From an uncultured Eubacteriales bacterium (GTDB taxonomy: Bacteria > Bacillota > Clostridia > Oscillospirales > Acutalibacteraceae), in assembly GCA_900315875.1 (NCBI GenBank), contig ONAX01000001.1, positions 38,783-102,782 of the forward strand: a DNA stretch of 64,000 nt, read 5' to 3'. Positions 9,149 to 17,564 of the stretch are shown here, piece by piece (the stretch's first letter is position 1; every line of letters begins with the position of its first letter). The translations under genes and the position numbers were made by a program. Below the pieces are notes generated by a model that worked only from the letters and a program-made list of their open reading frames with translations, had not been told where the DNA came from and did no database searches.

Positions 9149-10402
9149 TTATTCCGTTGCCGTTTCTTCGGCGTTTTTGCAGCTTTCGTCAGCAGAAATA
9201 CACTCATCTGAGGTATAGCTGCTCATAAGATGCATCAAGATAAAAAGTATCGCTATATAAATAAGGTTGCAGCACAGAAGAGAAATATCCCTGCTCCAGA
9301 ATTCAGAAAGTCCTGCCATGCGCAAAACCTTGACGGCGCCCTTTTCCCATATAATATAGCCGTACATACACTGCAGTGTAATTCCTACGGTCAGCACTGC
9401 ATCAGCGACAGCATTTTTCAGCAGGTCACGGCGGCTGTATCCGAAAAGGATAACCGGGATCAGTGCCAGAGTGAGTGTATCGAAGGGATGTGAATAAAAC
9501 CAGGACGGCTCCAGCAGAATTGCGGGAAGAAAAGGCAAAAAGACGATTTCGCTGCGCTTTTGGAAAACGGGTCTGAGCCTGAAAAAGCATATCGTCATTA
9601 TGGTAATGCCGACTACAGCGCTGCTGATAAGGATAACTCCGTTTCCTACACCGAAATTGCGAAGGAATGTAAAAAGCCCTGTATTGATTTCCACGTTTTC
9701 ATATGTGCCGCTTTGCTGCCATATCTGCAGAAGCATTGAAACCGGATCCATTCCAATCCATATGGAAGCGAATACCCATGCCGCAATACACACTGCAGCT
9801 GCAACGGCCACCACTATCCACTGACCCAGCAGAAGGTATGTTATAACGAACAGTCCGCCGACCTGCGGCTTTACGAGTGCAAAGGACAGTATAAGTCCGG
9901 CGACAACCGGGTGGCGGCGATAGATGCACATTGTTATGATTATCAGCAGGCAGCACAGTCCGCCGTAATTACCCAGCATAAATGTGCTTGCCATGGCCCA
10001 TGTACCGATGAGTGCAAATACAACAGGCACACTTTTATTTTGCATTTTGCGCCAGACAAGTATCCCGGCGGCGGCAGCAACAGCAAGATAGAGTACCACG
10101 CCGCATATGCGCGCGATCTCCCTCGGGAAAAACGGAAAAACCAGCAGGCAGCCAAGCGGATAAGCCCACGGCATACTGCCGGCATAGCTCGGAATCTTCC
10201 CGATGCCGTCCAAAACCAGTCCGCCTGAAATGGAATCGAACGGGTTTATCCTGCGGATAAAGTACGCATCCTCCATCCAGCGCAGGTCAAAGTCACCCTT
10301 GAATATCCTGAAACGGTAAAGAACATATGCTATATTCGCAAGTGCAAAAATCATTATCAGTATCTGTGCAGGAATGCTACGTTTGTTGGTAAGCTTATTC
10401 AT
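9149..10402 (-). CDS. polytopic membrane protein, GT87 (DUF2029)-like glycosyltransferase
   Basis: 417-residue integral membrane protein with about ten hydrophobic segments. An acidic first loop (FKGDFDLRWMEDAYFIRRINPFD) resembles that of GT-C glycosyltransferases of family 87, which use polyprenyl-phosphate mannose to decorate extracytoplasmic glycans. The charged C-terminal tail is cytoplasmic or disordered. It follows rpe by 13 bases and is probably the last gene of the rlmB operon. The GT87 assignment rests on the overall pattern; substrate and activity are not deducible. Confidence 0.55.
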   Translation of the reverse strand: MNKLTNKRSIPAQILIMIFALANIAYVLYRFRIFKGDFDLRWMEDAYFIRRINPFDSISGGLVLDGIGKIPSYAGSMPWAYPLGCLLVFPFFPREIARICGVVLYLAVAAAAGILVWRKMQNKSVPVVFALIGTWAMASTFMLGNYGGLCCLLIIITMCIYRRHPVVAGLILSFALVKPQVGGLFVITYLLLGQWIVVAVAAAVCIAAWVFASIWIGMDPVSMLLQIWQQSGTYENVEINTGLFTFLRNFGVGNGVILISSAVVGITIMTICFFRLRPVFQKRSEIVFLPFLPAILLEPSWFYSHPFDTLTLALIPVILFGYSRRDLLKNAVADAVLTVGITLQCMYGYIIWEKGAVKVLRMAGLSEFWSRDISLLCCNLIYIAILFILMHLMSSYTSDECISADESCKNAEETATE

Positions 10403-10415
10403 CAGATTTCTCCAA

Positions 10416-11072
10416 TCAGTTATTCTGCACCGTACCGGCTATTTCGCGTATTGCTGCGGCAGCGTCGGGTGCCTTGAAAACACCAGTACCGGAAACGCTG
10501 ACATCTACTCCGGCTTCTCTGCATACAGGAGCGGTTGCCGCTGTGATTCCGCCGTCTGCTTCGATAAGAACATCCAGGCCGCGTCTTTCAATCTCTGCTT
10601 TCAGAGCGCGAACCTTCGGCATCATATCAGCCATGAAGGACTGACCGCCGAAGCCCGGCTCAACAGTCATAACAAGAACCATATAAAGGCTGTCAAGATA
10701 CGTGAAAACAGCCTCGGCAGGTGTAGCAGGCTTGATTACAAGCCCGGGAAGTACGCCACGCTCCCTGATATGCGCTATTGTTTTTTCAATATCATCCTCT
10801 GCCTCAACGTGGAAGGTAATAATATCTGCACCTGCATCCGCAAACGGGTCGATGTAGCTGTCCGGATGGGATATCATGAGGTGAACGTCAAAGGGCAGCT
10901 TTGTATAGGGGCGCACAGCCTTGACAATGCCGGGGCCTATGGTCAGGTTCGGGACAAAATGCCCGTCCATGACGTCAAGGTGGATAAGATCCGCTCCTGC
11001 AGCGTCAATTCGGCTTACCTCCTCGCCCATTCGGGAAAAATCACAGCTAAGCAGCGATGGTGCTACCTTCAT
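10416..11072 (-). CDS. rpe: ribulose-phosphate 3-epimerase
   Basis: Interconverts ribulose-5-phosphate and xylulose-5-phosphate in the pentose-phosphate pathway. The 218-residue TIM barrel shows the family motifs: APSLLSCDF, HLDVMDGHFVPN (metal ligands His and Asp), DVHLMI, VMTVEPGFGGQ and EADGGI, then GTGVFK for phosphate binding. It lies between the P-type-ATPase-like gene (23 bases upstream) and the GT87-like gene. Confidence 0.95.
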   Translation of the reverse strand: MKVAPSLLSCDFSRMGEEVSRIDAAGADLIHLDVMDGHFVPNLTIGPGIVKAVRPYTKLPFDVHLMISHPDSYIDPFADAGADIITFHVEAEDDIEKTIAHIRERGVLPGLVIKPATPAEAVFTYLDSLYMVLVMTVEPGFGGQSFMADMMPKVRALKAEIERRGLDVLIEADGGITAATAPVCREAGVDVSVSGTGVFKAPDAAAAIREIAGTVQNN

Positions 11073-11095
11073 AAATAATCAGACCTTTCAATAAT

Positions 11096-14000
11096 TCAGG
11101 AAATTGTTCTTGCAGCTATTGATACGGCAATCAGTGCTATGCACCAGAAGCCTATATAAAGCAGCAACTCGAACACTCCGAGCTTTGCAAAGCCGGAGAA
11201 GAACGAAAGTATATTGACCAGAACAAAACCGGTCACAATGGACATCATCTGTATGATCTTGGAGATCGTTACGGTGGATTTCATTTTGATACAGCCGGAC
11301 ACTGCATTTGCAAAAGCCTCTATCTTACCGTTTGTTACGAGATAGGCACGGGTCGTCTTTTCCTTGCCGGAAATTTCGTCATAGGCTATCGTGCCCAGTC
11401 CTGTTCTGAGCACCGTTACACAGCGGTTGTACAGGCTGAACTTTTCGGCTATATGCTTTGAGGTGATATTCGGGTCTATCGTGCGCACAACAAAGCTGAC
11501 TCCGTTGTCCTCAAGCTCCCTGAGAGCCTCTGCAATATTCCTGTCCACCTTGTAGGTCATGATAAACATTGCAACAAGCTCGCCGCCTACGGAAATATAG
11601 GATATTTCATTTCCCATCTTGCGGTATTTGCGCTCAAGACGCTCATTCGGGGGTGTTATATTGTGCTTTTTCAGCAGCTCGCGGTTTCCGATAAGTATAC
11701 GCTGTCCGCCTATCCAACCGGAAAGACCCATATTGTCGTCATATGTAACACTTTCGACCTTCGGCAGCATGTTCTGTCTGTCCTGTATCATCGTTTCAAA
11801 TATGTATGTCATAGGACCGTTTACTGCAAAGGTTACGGCAGCTCCGGCGAGAATTGCATCCTGTATCTTCGTTTCGCTGAATGCCTTTATTCCGCTGAGG
11901 ATTATGCTGCCCTTGGGATAAAGGTCGGTATAGTCGAGCATAACGGTATTAGTATCCGAAAACTGCTTTACGGATTCAAAGCTGGCAAGCATTGCACCCT
12001 TCGAAAGCGTTGAACCGCTGAGGTTCTTCATGGGGATATTAATTGCCAGGAGAGCGCACATCGGGATAGTAATAACAGACGTCAGAGCAAATGATGACAC
12101 TCCGCCGACAACGTCCTTGGTCACCGCACCGTATGCAACGCCGCACAGCAGGCACAGGCACGCTGTAAACGGCGCAATAATCCTCGCAAGATCCTCAACC
12201 GGATCGACAGCATAGGACAGGCGCAGGAAATTGCTCATAAAATCCGAGCGCTTCATGTAGGCAATTATAGGCTTGCGAGAAGGAAGGTCGCGGACAAGTT
12301 TTTCGGCATTGTCGATATTGGTATATATCTTTCCGGCATAGCGCGCTTCCTTTTTACACAGGAAACGGAAATTATCTGCTGTACGTTTTACGATAAGCAG
12401 CTTTCCGACGCTGTTGAGAAGCAGAGCAAGAATAACAAGCGGAACATATATATGGTACGTACCGTTTACAAATACATCCGGCAGAAACAGTGCAAAAATT
12501 GACTGTATCGTCGCCGCAACAACAGCAACAGCCGCTGCTGTATCGGAATCTCCCTTGAAGTGCAGCAATGACATAAGCCCGTTATATATCGGGAAGCGGT
12601 CGAAATACACCGAAACCAGAAGCACGGCAAGATTAATAAGTGCATAAACAAGCCATCCGTGGTGAATTATCGTTGTAAACAAAGCTGGCATGAAATACGC
12701 AAGAAGTGCAGCTATAAGTGCCACCGATGTGGTAACGGTAAGTGCAACTGTCCTTACAAAAACCTTGCGGAGGTTTTCGTTGATATCGCCTCTTATCTCA
12801 TCAGCTTCGTCAACGCTGTTGTAATCTTCAAGCTCCGGACGTACTACATCCTCCTCATCGGGGTTTTCGTCGAATTCGTCATCCATGGAAAACAGTCCCG
12901 ATATCCTGGAACCGAGAGTCTTTTTCTTTTTAGGCATCTTTATAGGCGGCCTTGCAGGCTTGACCTTGAGAACTGCCTCATCCGCAGCCTCCTGTACTAC
13001 AGCAGCAGCCTCTACTCCTGCGGCAATTGCAGCAACAGCCGCAGATTTGGACTTTTTATCAGCCTTTTTGGGAGTCTGCTTCTTTTCGGCTGCAGGCGGA
13101 GCAGCTTTTTCGCTTTTCTGAGCCACCGGCGCCGGCACGGGAGCAGGTCCCGACTGTGCCTGAGGAGCGGCAAGCGCCCTGTATTTTCTGGCTGCTTCAT
13201 ATTCAGCCCGGATTGTCTTTGAAAACTTTCCAGCCATTACCAAAAACGGCGGACCGTCGTAGGTATGGTAGACCATGGGCTCCGGTCTTGCCTGTGCGAA
13301 GGCGTTATTCACCGTGGCGGTATGAACCCTCGGCAAGTCCTCAGTTTTCGTCACAGGCGGCGCTGCCTTTGGAGCAGGCTTTTGTACCGGCCTTGGTGCA
13401 GACTTCGGCAAAGCCTGCCCGGTCACAGGTCTTGCAGCAGACGGACGGGGTGCAGCCACCGGAACAACAGGTGCAGCAGGCTTTACAGCTGCAGGCTTTG
13501 TAACAGGTGCAACCGGTGCTGTATATAGTGTAGCTGATTCCGGAACAACCTCTTCGGGTTTATCCTCCGTCTTGTCGGTCACAGCTGCTGCAGCATCTTT
13601 AGTTGCCTTTTCTTCCGGTTTATCCTGCTTCGCAGCTTTTTCCGCAATTTCTTCCGTTGCTTTTTCCGGCTTTGCTTCAGCTTTTTCAGCATCTTTAACT
13701 TCTGATATTACAGGTTTCTTGTCAACCATCTGAGCTTTTTCAGGCTTCACTTCGGCTTTTTCAGCGTCCTTAACTTCTGGTGTTACAGGTTTCTTGTCAA
13801 CCTTCTGAGCTTTTTCAGGCTTCACTTCGGCTTTTTCAGCGTCTTTAACTTCTGATATTACAGGTTTCTTGTCAACCTTCTGAGCTTTTTCAGGCTTCAC
13901 TTCGGCTTTTTCAGCGTCCTTAACTTCTGGTGTTACAGGTTTTTCGTCTGCCTTTTCAGCCTTTTGTTCAGTCTGATTAACTGTTTTCTCCTCTTTTGTC

Positions 14001-15085
14001 TGAGCTTCGGGCTTTGATTCCTGCCCGGATATATTATCAGCTATAAACTCATTTTTAGTTTCCTGCACCGGCTTTTCATCTGTCTTTTGCAAGGGCTTTT
14101 CCCCTGCTTTTGGTGTGGACTTTTTGTTTTTGGGAACGGCATGAACCTTAACACGGGTCGCCTTCTTTTCCGTACCCTGCACTGCAGCCTGAGCAATCTT
14201 AATTCCTGAAGGATTTTCAGGCGCGGTTTTTTCCTCTGCCTGGATTTCCTTTTCGGCATCAGGCTTTTCCTCCGTTACAACAGCTGCTTTATACGTCATC
14301 GGTGTTTTTGTAACAGCCGAATTCTTAGCCTGCATGATTGCGTCAATGGTAATCTCCGTTTTCTTTACCACAGGCGCCGCAGGTTCCGCAGCAGTCACAG
14401 TGCTGACGGGTTCCTCTGTTTTTTCATTTTCCTTCGCGGCTGGCTCGGCAGCAGCAAAGCTTATTTCCTCATCCTCATCAACATGCTGAACCGGCTCGGG
14501 CTTCTCCTTTGCTGCTGAAGCAGTTTTTTCCTTATATAGTGACTTCGGAGAAGAAACTGATTTCGGAGCTTTTTTTATTTCGGTTGTGACGCCATTTTTA
14601 TCATCATCGGCAAAAATATCGTCGAGAACATCGTCCTCCTCCTCGGCAAAGCTTCCGTCTTCGGGCTGGGTTATTATCTCAACGAATTTTCCGAAAATCG
14701 AGCCAAGCTTGCTGCCCGTTTTTCCGCCGTTTTCTTCCGTCTTAGCCGCCGGCCGCGACTTTTCTGCGGCAGGAGCTTCCTTTTGTTCCGGTTTGCCGGC
14801 GCTGCCCGTTCTGAACGACACGGGTTTGGGCTTAACATGCTTTACTGAGTCCCCTGCGTCCTCTTTTTCATGCGCATCATCGGATATTGCAGAAGAATCG
14901 GCTTCGATTTCCTGTATATCTTCCGGGGCTTCGTTCTCTGTCTTCAGTGGCGAAGGGACGTCCGGCTCGTATTCTACCTCGGCAAGCCCGTTGTCCTCAT
15001 CATCGTTTTTTCCGAAAAAGCCACGCAGCGTCGCAAAGATATCCATTTTTTTATGTTCGGGTCTGCTGCTGTCAGACATATCCAT
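11096..15085 (-). CDS. P-type ATPase-like pseudoenzyme with long disordered N-terminus
   Basis: 1,329-residue protein not matched to a named family. Residues 1 to ~740 are low-complexity Lys/Glu/Pro/Ala sequence with four copies of a 25-residue repeat. From ~780 there are TM segments and a layout like the core of P-type ATPases, ending with two or three TM segments. The phosphorylation motif DKTGT is replaced by DYTDL (Asp ~1051 kept). The TGD motif appears as RTIDPN, and GDGxND is absent. GWIGGQRILIGNRELL resembles the nucleotide-domain GN(R/K)ELL stretch. I infer an inactive scaffold or regulator anchored in the membrane. It starts 12 bases after the rlmB stop. An alternative is a divergent non-ATPase membrane protein. 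Confidence 0.6.
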   Translation of the reverse strand: MDMSDSSRPEHKKMDIFATLRGFFGKNDDEDNGLAEVEYEPDVPSPLKTENEAPEDIQEIEADSSAISDDAHEKEDAGDSVKHVKPKPVSFRTGSAGKPEQKEAPAAEKSRPAAKTEENGGKTGSKLGSIFGKFVEIITQPEDGSFAEEEDDVLDDIFADDDKNGVTTEIKKAPKSVSSPKSLYKEKTASAAKEKPEPVQHVDEDEEISFAAAEPAAKENEKTEEPVSTVTAAEPAAPVVKKTEITIDAIMQAKNSAVTKTPMTYKAAVVTEEKPDAEKEIQAEEKTAPENPSGIKIAQAAVQGTEKKATRVKVHAVPKNKKSTPKAGEKPLQKTDEKPVQETKNEFIADNISGQESKPEAQTKEEKTVNQTEQKAEKADEKPVTPEVKDAEKAEVKPEKAQKVDKKPVISEVKDAEKAEVKPEKAQKVDKKPVTPEVKDAEKAEVKPEKAQMVDKKPVISEVKDAEKAEAKPEKATEEIAEKAAKQDKPEEKATKDAAAAVTDKTEDKPEEVVPESATLYTAPVAPVTKPAAVKPAAPVVPVAAPRPSAARPVTGQALPKSAPRPVQKPAPKAAPPVTKTEDLPRVHTATVNNAFAQARPEPMVYHTYDGPPFLVMAGKFSKTIRAEYEAARKYRALAAPQAQSGPAPVPAPVAQKSEKAAPPAAEKKQTPKKADKKSKSAAVAAIAAGVEAAAVVQEAADEAVLKVKPARPPIKMPKKKKTLGSRISGLFSMDDEFDENPDEEDVVRPELEDYNSVDEADEIRGDINENLRKVFVRTVALTVTTSVALIAALLAYFMPALFTTIIHHGWLVYALINLAVLLVSVYFDRFPIYNGLMSLLHFKGDSDTAAAVAVVAATIQSIFALFLPDVFVNGTYHIYVPLVILALLLNSVGKLLIVKRTADNFRFLCKKEARYAGKIYTNIDNAEKLVRDLPSRKPIIAYMKRSDFMSNFLRLSYAVDPVEDLARIIAPFTACLCLLCGVAYGAVTKDVVGGVSSFALTSVITIPMCALLAINIPMKNLSGSTLSKGAMLASFESVKQFSDTNTVMLDYTDLYPKGSIILSGIKAFSETKIQDAILAGAAVTFAVNGPMTYIFETMIQDRQNMLPKVESVTYDDNMGLSGWIGGQRILIGNRELLKKHNITPPNERLERKYRKMGNEISYISVGGELVAMFIMTYKVDRNIAEALRELEDNGVSFVVRTIDPNITSKHIAEKFSLYNRCVTVLRTGLGTIAYDEISGKEKTTRAYLVTNGKIEAFANAVSGCIKMKSTVTISKIIQMMSIVTGFVLVNILSFFSGFAKLGVFELLLYIGFWCIALIAVSIAARTIS
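13681..13945 (-). repeat. 75-bp in-frame tandem repeats (about 3.5 copies)
   Basis: Units at 13681-13755, 13756-13830, 13831-13905 and a partial from 13906 are nearly identical. Each encodes 25 residues (core KPEKAQKVDKKP, EVKDAEKAEV). Units 1 and 3 share the ISEV version and 2 and 4 the TPEV version, so a 150-bp unit was probably duplicated. Confidence 0.9.
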
Positions 15086-15097
15086 CTTCCTTTGCTA

Positions 15098-15877
15098 TCA
15101 GATTGCTTTTATATTTTTTCTCTGTCGAGTAAATTCATACATCAGTACGCCTGCTGCCACTGATGCATTCAGGGAATTGATTTTTCCCAGCATAGGCAGC
15201 GAAAGTATCACATCGCATTTTTCCCTAACAAGCCGTCCGAGCCCCCTGCCCTCGGCACCGATGACCAGTGCCGACGCACCGTCGAGCTTCGCTTCGCAGT
15301 AGGTCTGGCCGTCCATATCGGCGCCATAGACCCAGCAGCCGCGCTGCTTGAGGTCATCAATTGCTGCAGCGATATTAGTCACTCTTGCAACCGGAACATA
15401 TTCGAGCGCTCCGGCGCTGGATTTTCCTACGGTGAAGTTAAGTCCTGCGGCCCTGCGCGACGGAATTATCACTCCATGCGCCCCGGCACATTCCGCCGTA
15501 CGGATAATAGCTCCGAGGTTATGCGGATCCTCAATACCGTCAAGCACAATAACAAACGGTGATTCATCCCTTTGCCGGGCAAGCTCGAAAATATCATCAA
15601 CTGAGCTGTAATCCTTTACGGCAGCAAGCGCCACAATTCCCTGATGGTTGGCACGGTTGGTCATGAAGTCCAGCTTTTTGCGGTCAACCTCCTTGACGGG
15701 GATATGCTTTTCCTTTGCAAGAGCGGCAATTACCTTTACCGAACCGGTAAGCTCTCCCTTGGCTACATAGAGGGTATCAATGGAACGTCCCGATTTAAGT
15801 GCCTCTGAAACCGGATTTCTTCCGGCAATTATATCCTTGTTATTTTCCTCTTTATTCAAAAAATTCACCTGTTTCAT
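15098..15877 (-). CDS. rlmB: SpoU/TrmH-family 23S rRNA 2'-O-methyltransferase RlmB
   Basis: SAM-dependent 2'-O-ribose methyltransferase with a trefoil knot. The 259-residue protein has the N-terminal substrate-binding domain (IIAGRNPVSEALKSG) and the knot motifs: LDGIEDPHNLGAIIRTAECAG, LVIGAEGRGL and SLPMLGKINSLNASVAAGVLMYE. G2251 of 23S rRNA is the usual target. The start is uncertain: ATG 15877 has no RBS, while a TTG at 15859 has AGGTGA five bases upstream and would remove six residues. It heads the operon, behind the promoter at 15912-15940. Confidence 0.9.
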   Translation of the reverse strand: MKQVNFLNKEENNKDIIAGRNPVSEALKSGRSIDTLYVAKGELTGSVKVIAALAKEKHIPVKEVDRKKLDFMTNRANHQGIVALAAVKDYSSVDDIFELARQRDESPFVIVLDGIEDPHNLGAIIRTAECAGAHGVIIPSRRAAGLNFTVGKSSAGALEYVPVARVTNIAAAIDDLKQRGCWVYGADMDGQTYCEAKLDGASALVIGAEGRGLGRLVREKCDVILSLPMLGKINSLNASVAAGVLMYEFTRQRKNIKAI

Positions 15878-15911
15878 ATCTAATTAAATCTGAATATAGA
15901 AATACATTTTC

Positions 15912-15940
15912 ATTATAACATAATTTTTTTCCTTATACAA
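15912..15940 (-). promoter_or_regulatory. promoter of the rlmB operon
   Basis: TTGTAT at 15940-15935, a 17-base spacer and a perfect TATAAT at 15917-15912 on the minus strand, 35 bases before the rlmB start. Confidence 0.6.
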
Positions 15941-16110
15941 TCGCCGCAGGCAATAATTTTCAAATTTACCAAACGTTTATAAGTCTTCCGCACAGAATCA
16001 GCTCTCATTCAAAGAAATGTGAGTCTTAAGCACCCTTTAATCTTCTGAAAAAACTGACTGCTAATCGGTTTTCCTTTATTATAAGCATGATGACCTGTTT
16101 ACAGATTTAT

Positions 16111-16146
16111 TAAAAAATCCACGCAGAATATCATTTCCGCGTGGAC
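16111..16146 (-). terminator. terminator of the ddl-murI-argS operon
   Basis: TCCACGC (16118-16124) pairs with GCGTGGA (16139-16145), followed on the minus strand by a run of six T. It lies just after the small membrane protein gene. Confidence 0.75.
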
Positions 16147-16151
16147 ATTTG

Positions 16152-16394
16152 TTATTTTGTTTCAGCTGAAAGTGCACTGCAGCCGAAAAGGAAAGCAGCC
16201 ACTTCAAAAATCACTGCCGTCGCGCACACAGTAGCAGTGCAAACGTCAGCACTTTTCATTCCGAGCAGATCCGCAAGCTCCGAGTAAACATCTCCGTTGC
16301 CGGAAAGGAAAAGCACTGAGGCAAAAATTATCATTATTGCGCCGATCACTCCCAGAAAGACAGCCGTCAGCATAAGAGGTTTATTTCTGAGCAT
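16152..16394 (-). CDS. small two-TM membrane protein, unknown
   Basis: 80 residues, preceded by a strong AGGAGG eight bases before the ATG. There are two hydrophobic segments, about residues 8-31 and 52-74, separated by a short polar loop with Asp/Glu. No family is recognised. It is the last gene before the terminator, 17 bases after the methyltransferase-like gene, so it is co-transcribed with argS and that gene. Function unknown. Confidence 0.7.
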   Translation of the reverse strand: MLRNKPLMLTAVFLGVIGAIMIIFASVLFLSGNGDVYSELADLLGMKSADVCTATVCATAVIFEVAAFLFGCSALSAETK

Positions 16395-16411
16395 ATATAT
16401 TCCTCCTGAAT

Positions 16412-17548
16412 TCAGTACAGAATCGCACCGTATTTATCCCCGAGAGCATTAAGCTCAGACATTGGAATTCCGCAGCGGGTATCGATTATCAGCCGTCCCT
16501 GAAAATATCTCAGTGCTGCCTCAAGCGTTGTTGCGTCGTCGGCGGTAACACATACCGGAAGTCTCGACATATACGCACCCTCCGCCAGAACTGCTGCTTC
16601 GTCGGTAGAATGAAGCGAAACGCACACAGCGTTGATGTTTTCGTCGTCGAGATCAATGAGCTCGTCGCTGATATCAAAGCTGCAGTCAAGAGGCTCGGAA
16701 AGCTCGATATCATCCGGCAAAAAGAACGCCTCGCAGTAAACCGATGCGGCGCGGCTGTCCTTTTCGGTACTGCCGTCAAAGCAGGTGCCGTATTTATCGA
16801 TAAGCTCTGCATGCTTCGCGTTTATCTTGCCGCTCGTGTCAAGCCAGCCGGACACTCCCGCAAAGCTCAGCGACCTTATCTGATCGTCCGAAAAACCCGC
16901 CAGCTCCCCGGCCGCGCAAAGCGGAATTTCAGCATGAGGAAATGCTTCATGCATAAGCTCGCAAATCTCCTCAAAGCCGCCGCTGCAGTTTATGCCGAAA
17001 GCAGACGCGCCGAGAGCCTGCAGTGTGATGAGTGATGCGAGATAATCCGTTCCGGTAGGGCTTTTGCCCTCCTCATCAACATCCATTATTACTATTATAG
17101 GCAGCGCCGCCACCTTTGCCGCCATAACGGCTGCGCGCATACTGCTGAGTGTAGTATGACCGGCTGCTACCGCAAAATCTGCTCCTGCAGCCTTGAAGGC
17201 AGTCATTCTTTCAAGATAAGCGATGTGCTCGTCCTCAAAAGCAACAACAGTAACGCCCTCTGCAGGCTCATTAGGCAGCAGAACGGCTCCTACAGGGTAT
17301 TTGCCGCCGCTTGCATTCTTAACGCTGCCGATAATGCTATTTGCAATTATTCCGATGTCGTCCCCTATCCCTATTTCATCCATATCACTGAGGATCAGTC
17401 GGTCTGTAGGGGCAATAAGTGCATTTGCGCCGTTTCGGGAAGCCTGTGCAAGGACAGGCTCAGACACGTAAACGTCGTCGGACAGCGAGGGCAGCTGGTC
17501 ATCACCGGTAAGCGTGAGTACCGCTTTCAGCGGTATCGGAATATCCAT
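16412..17548 (-). CDS. degenerate homocysteine S-methyltransferase-like protein
   Basis: 378 residues. The segment LPIIVIMDVDEEGKSPTGTDYL...ALGASAFGINCSGG resembles the homocysteine-binding barrel of MetH/Hcy methyltransferases, including the first zinc-ligand position (INCS). The GGCCGT motif holding the other two zinc cysteines is absent; CAAGELAGF occupies that place. The C-terminal part (LIIDTRCGIP) faintly recalls a pterin-binding barrel. Catalysis as a zinc methyltransferase is therefore doubtful. It starts 16 bases after argS with a GAGGAG site, so it is in the same operon. Confidence is moderate for the fold and low for function. Confidence 0.55.
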   Translation of the reverse strand: MDIPIPLKAVLTLTGDDQLPSLSDDVYVSEPVLAQASRNGANALIAPTDRLILSDMDEIGIGDDIGIIANSIIGSVKNASGGKYPVGAVLLPNEPAEGVTVVAFEDEHIAYLERMTAFKAAGADFAVAAGHTTLSSMRAAVMAAKVAALPIIVIMDVDEEGKSPTGTDYLASLITLQALGASAFGINCSGGFEEICELMHEAFPHAEIPLCAAGELAGFSDDQIRSLSFAGVSGWLDTSGKINAKHAELIDKYGTCFDGSTEKDSRAASVYCEAFFLPDDIELSEPLDCSFDISDELIDLDDENINAVCVSLHSTDEAAVLAEGAYMSRLPVCVTADDATTLEAALRYFQGRLIIDTRCGIPMSELNALGDKYGAILY

Positions 17549-17564
17549 TATAAATATCTCCTCA

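Noticed and set aside
10374-11078. 234-residue ORF antisense to rpe
   Set aside because: Antisense shadow of a well-supported enzyme gene.
12659-13222. 187-residue ORF antisense to the ATPase-like gene
   Set aside because: No RBS; composition explained by the repeats and hydrophobic code on the other strand.
13681-13945. CRISPR-like direct repeats
   Set aside because: The 75-bp units are contiguous, in frame, with no spacers; they are protein repeats.
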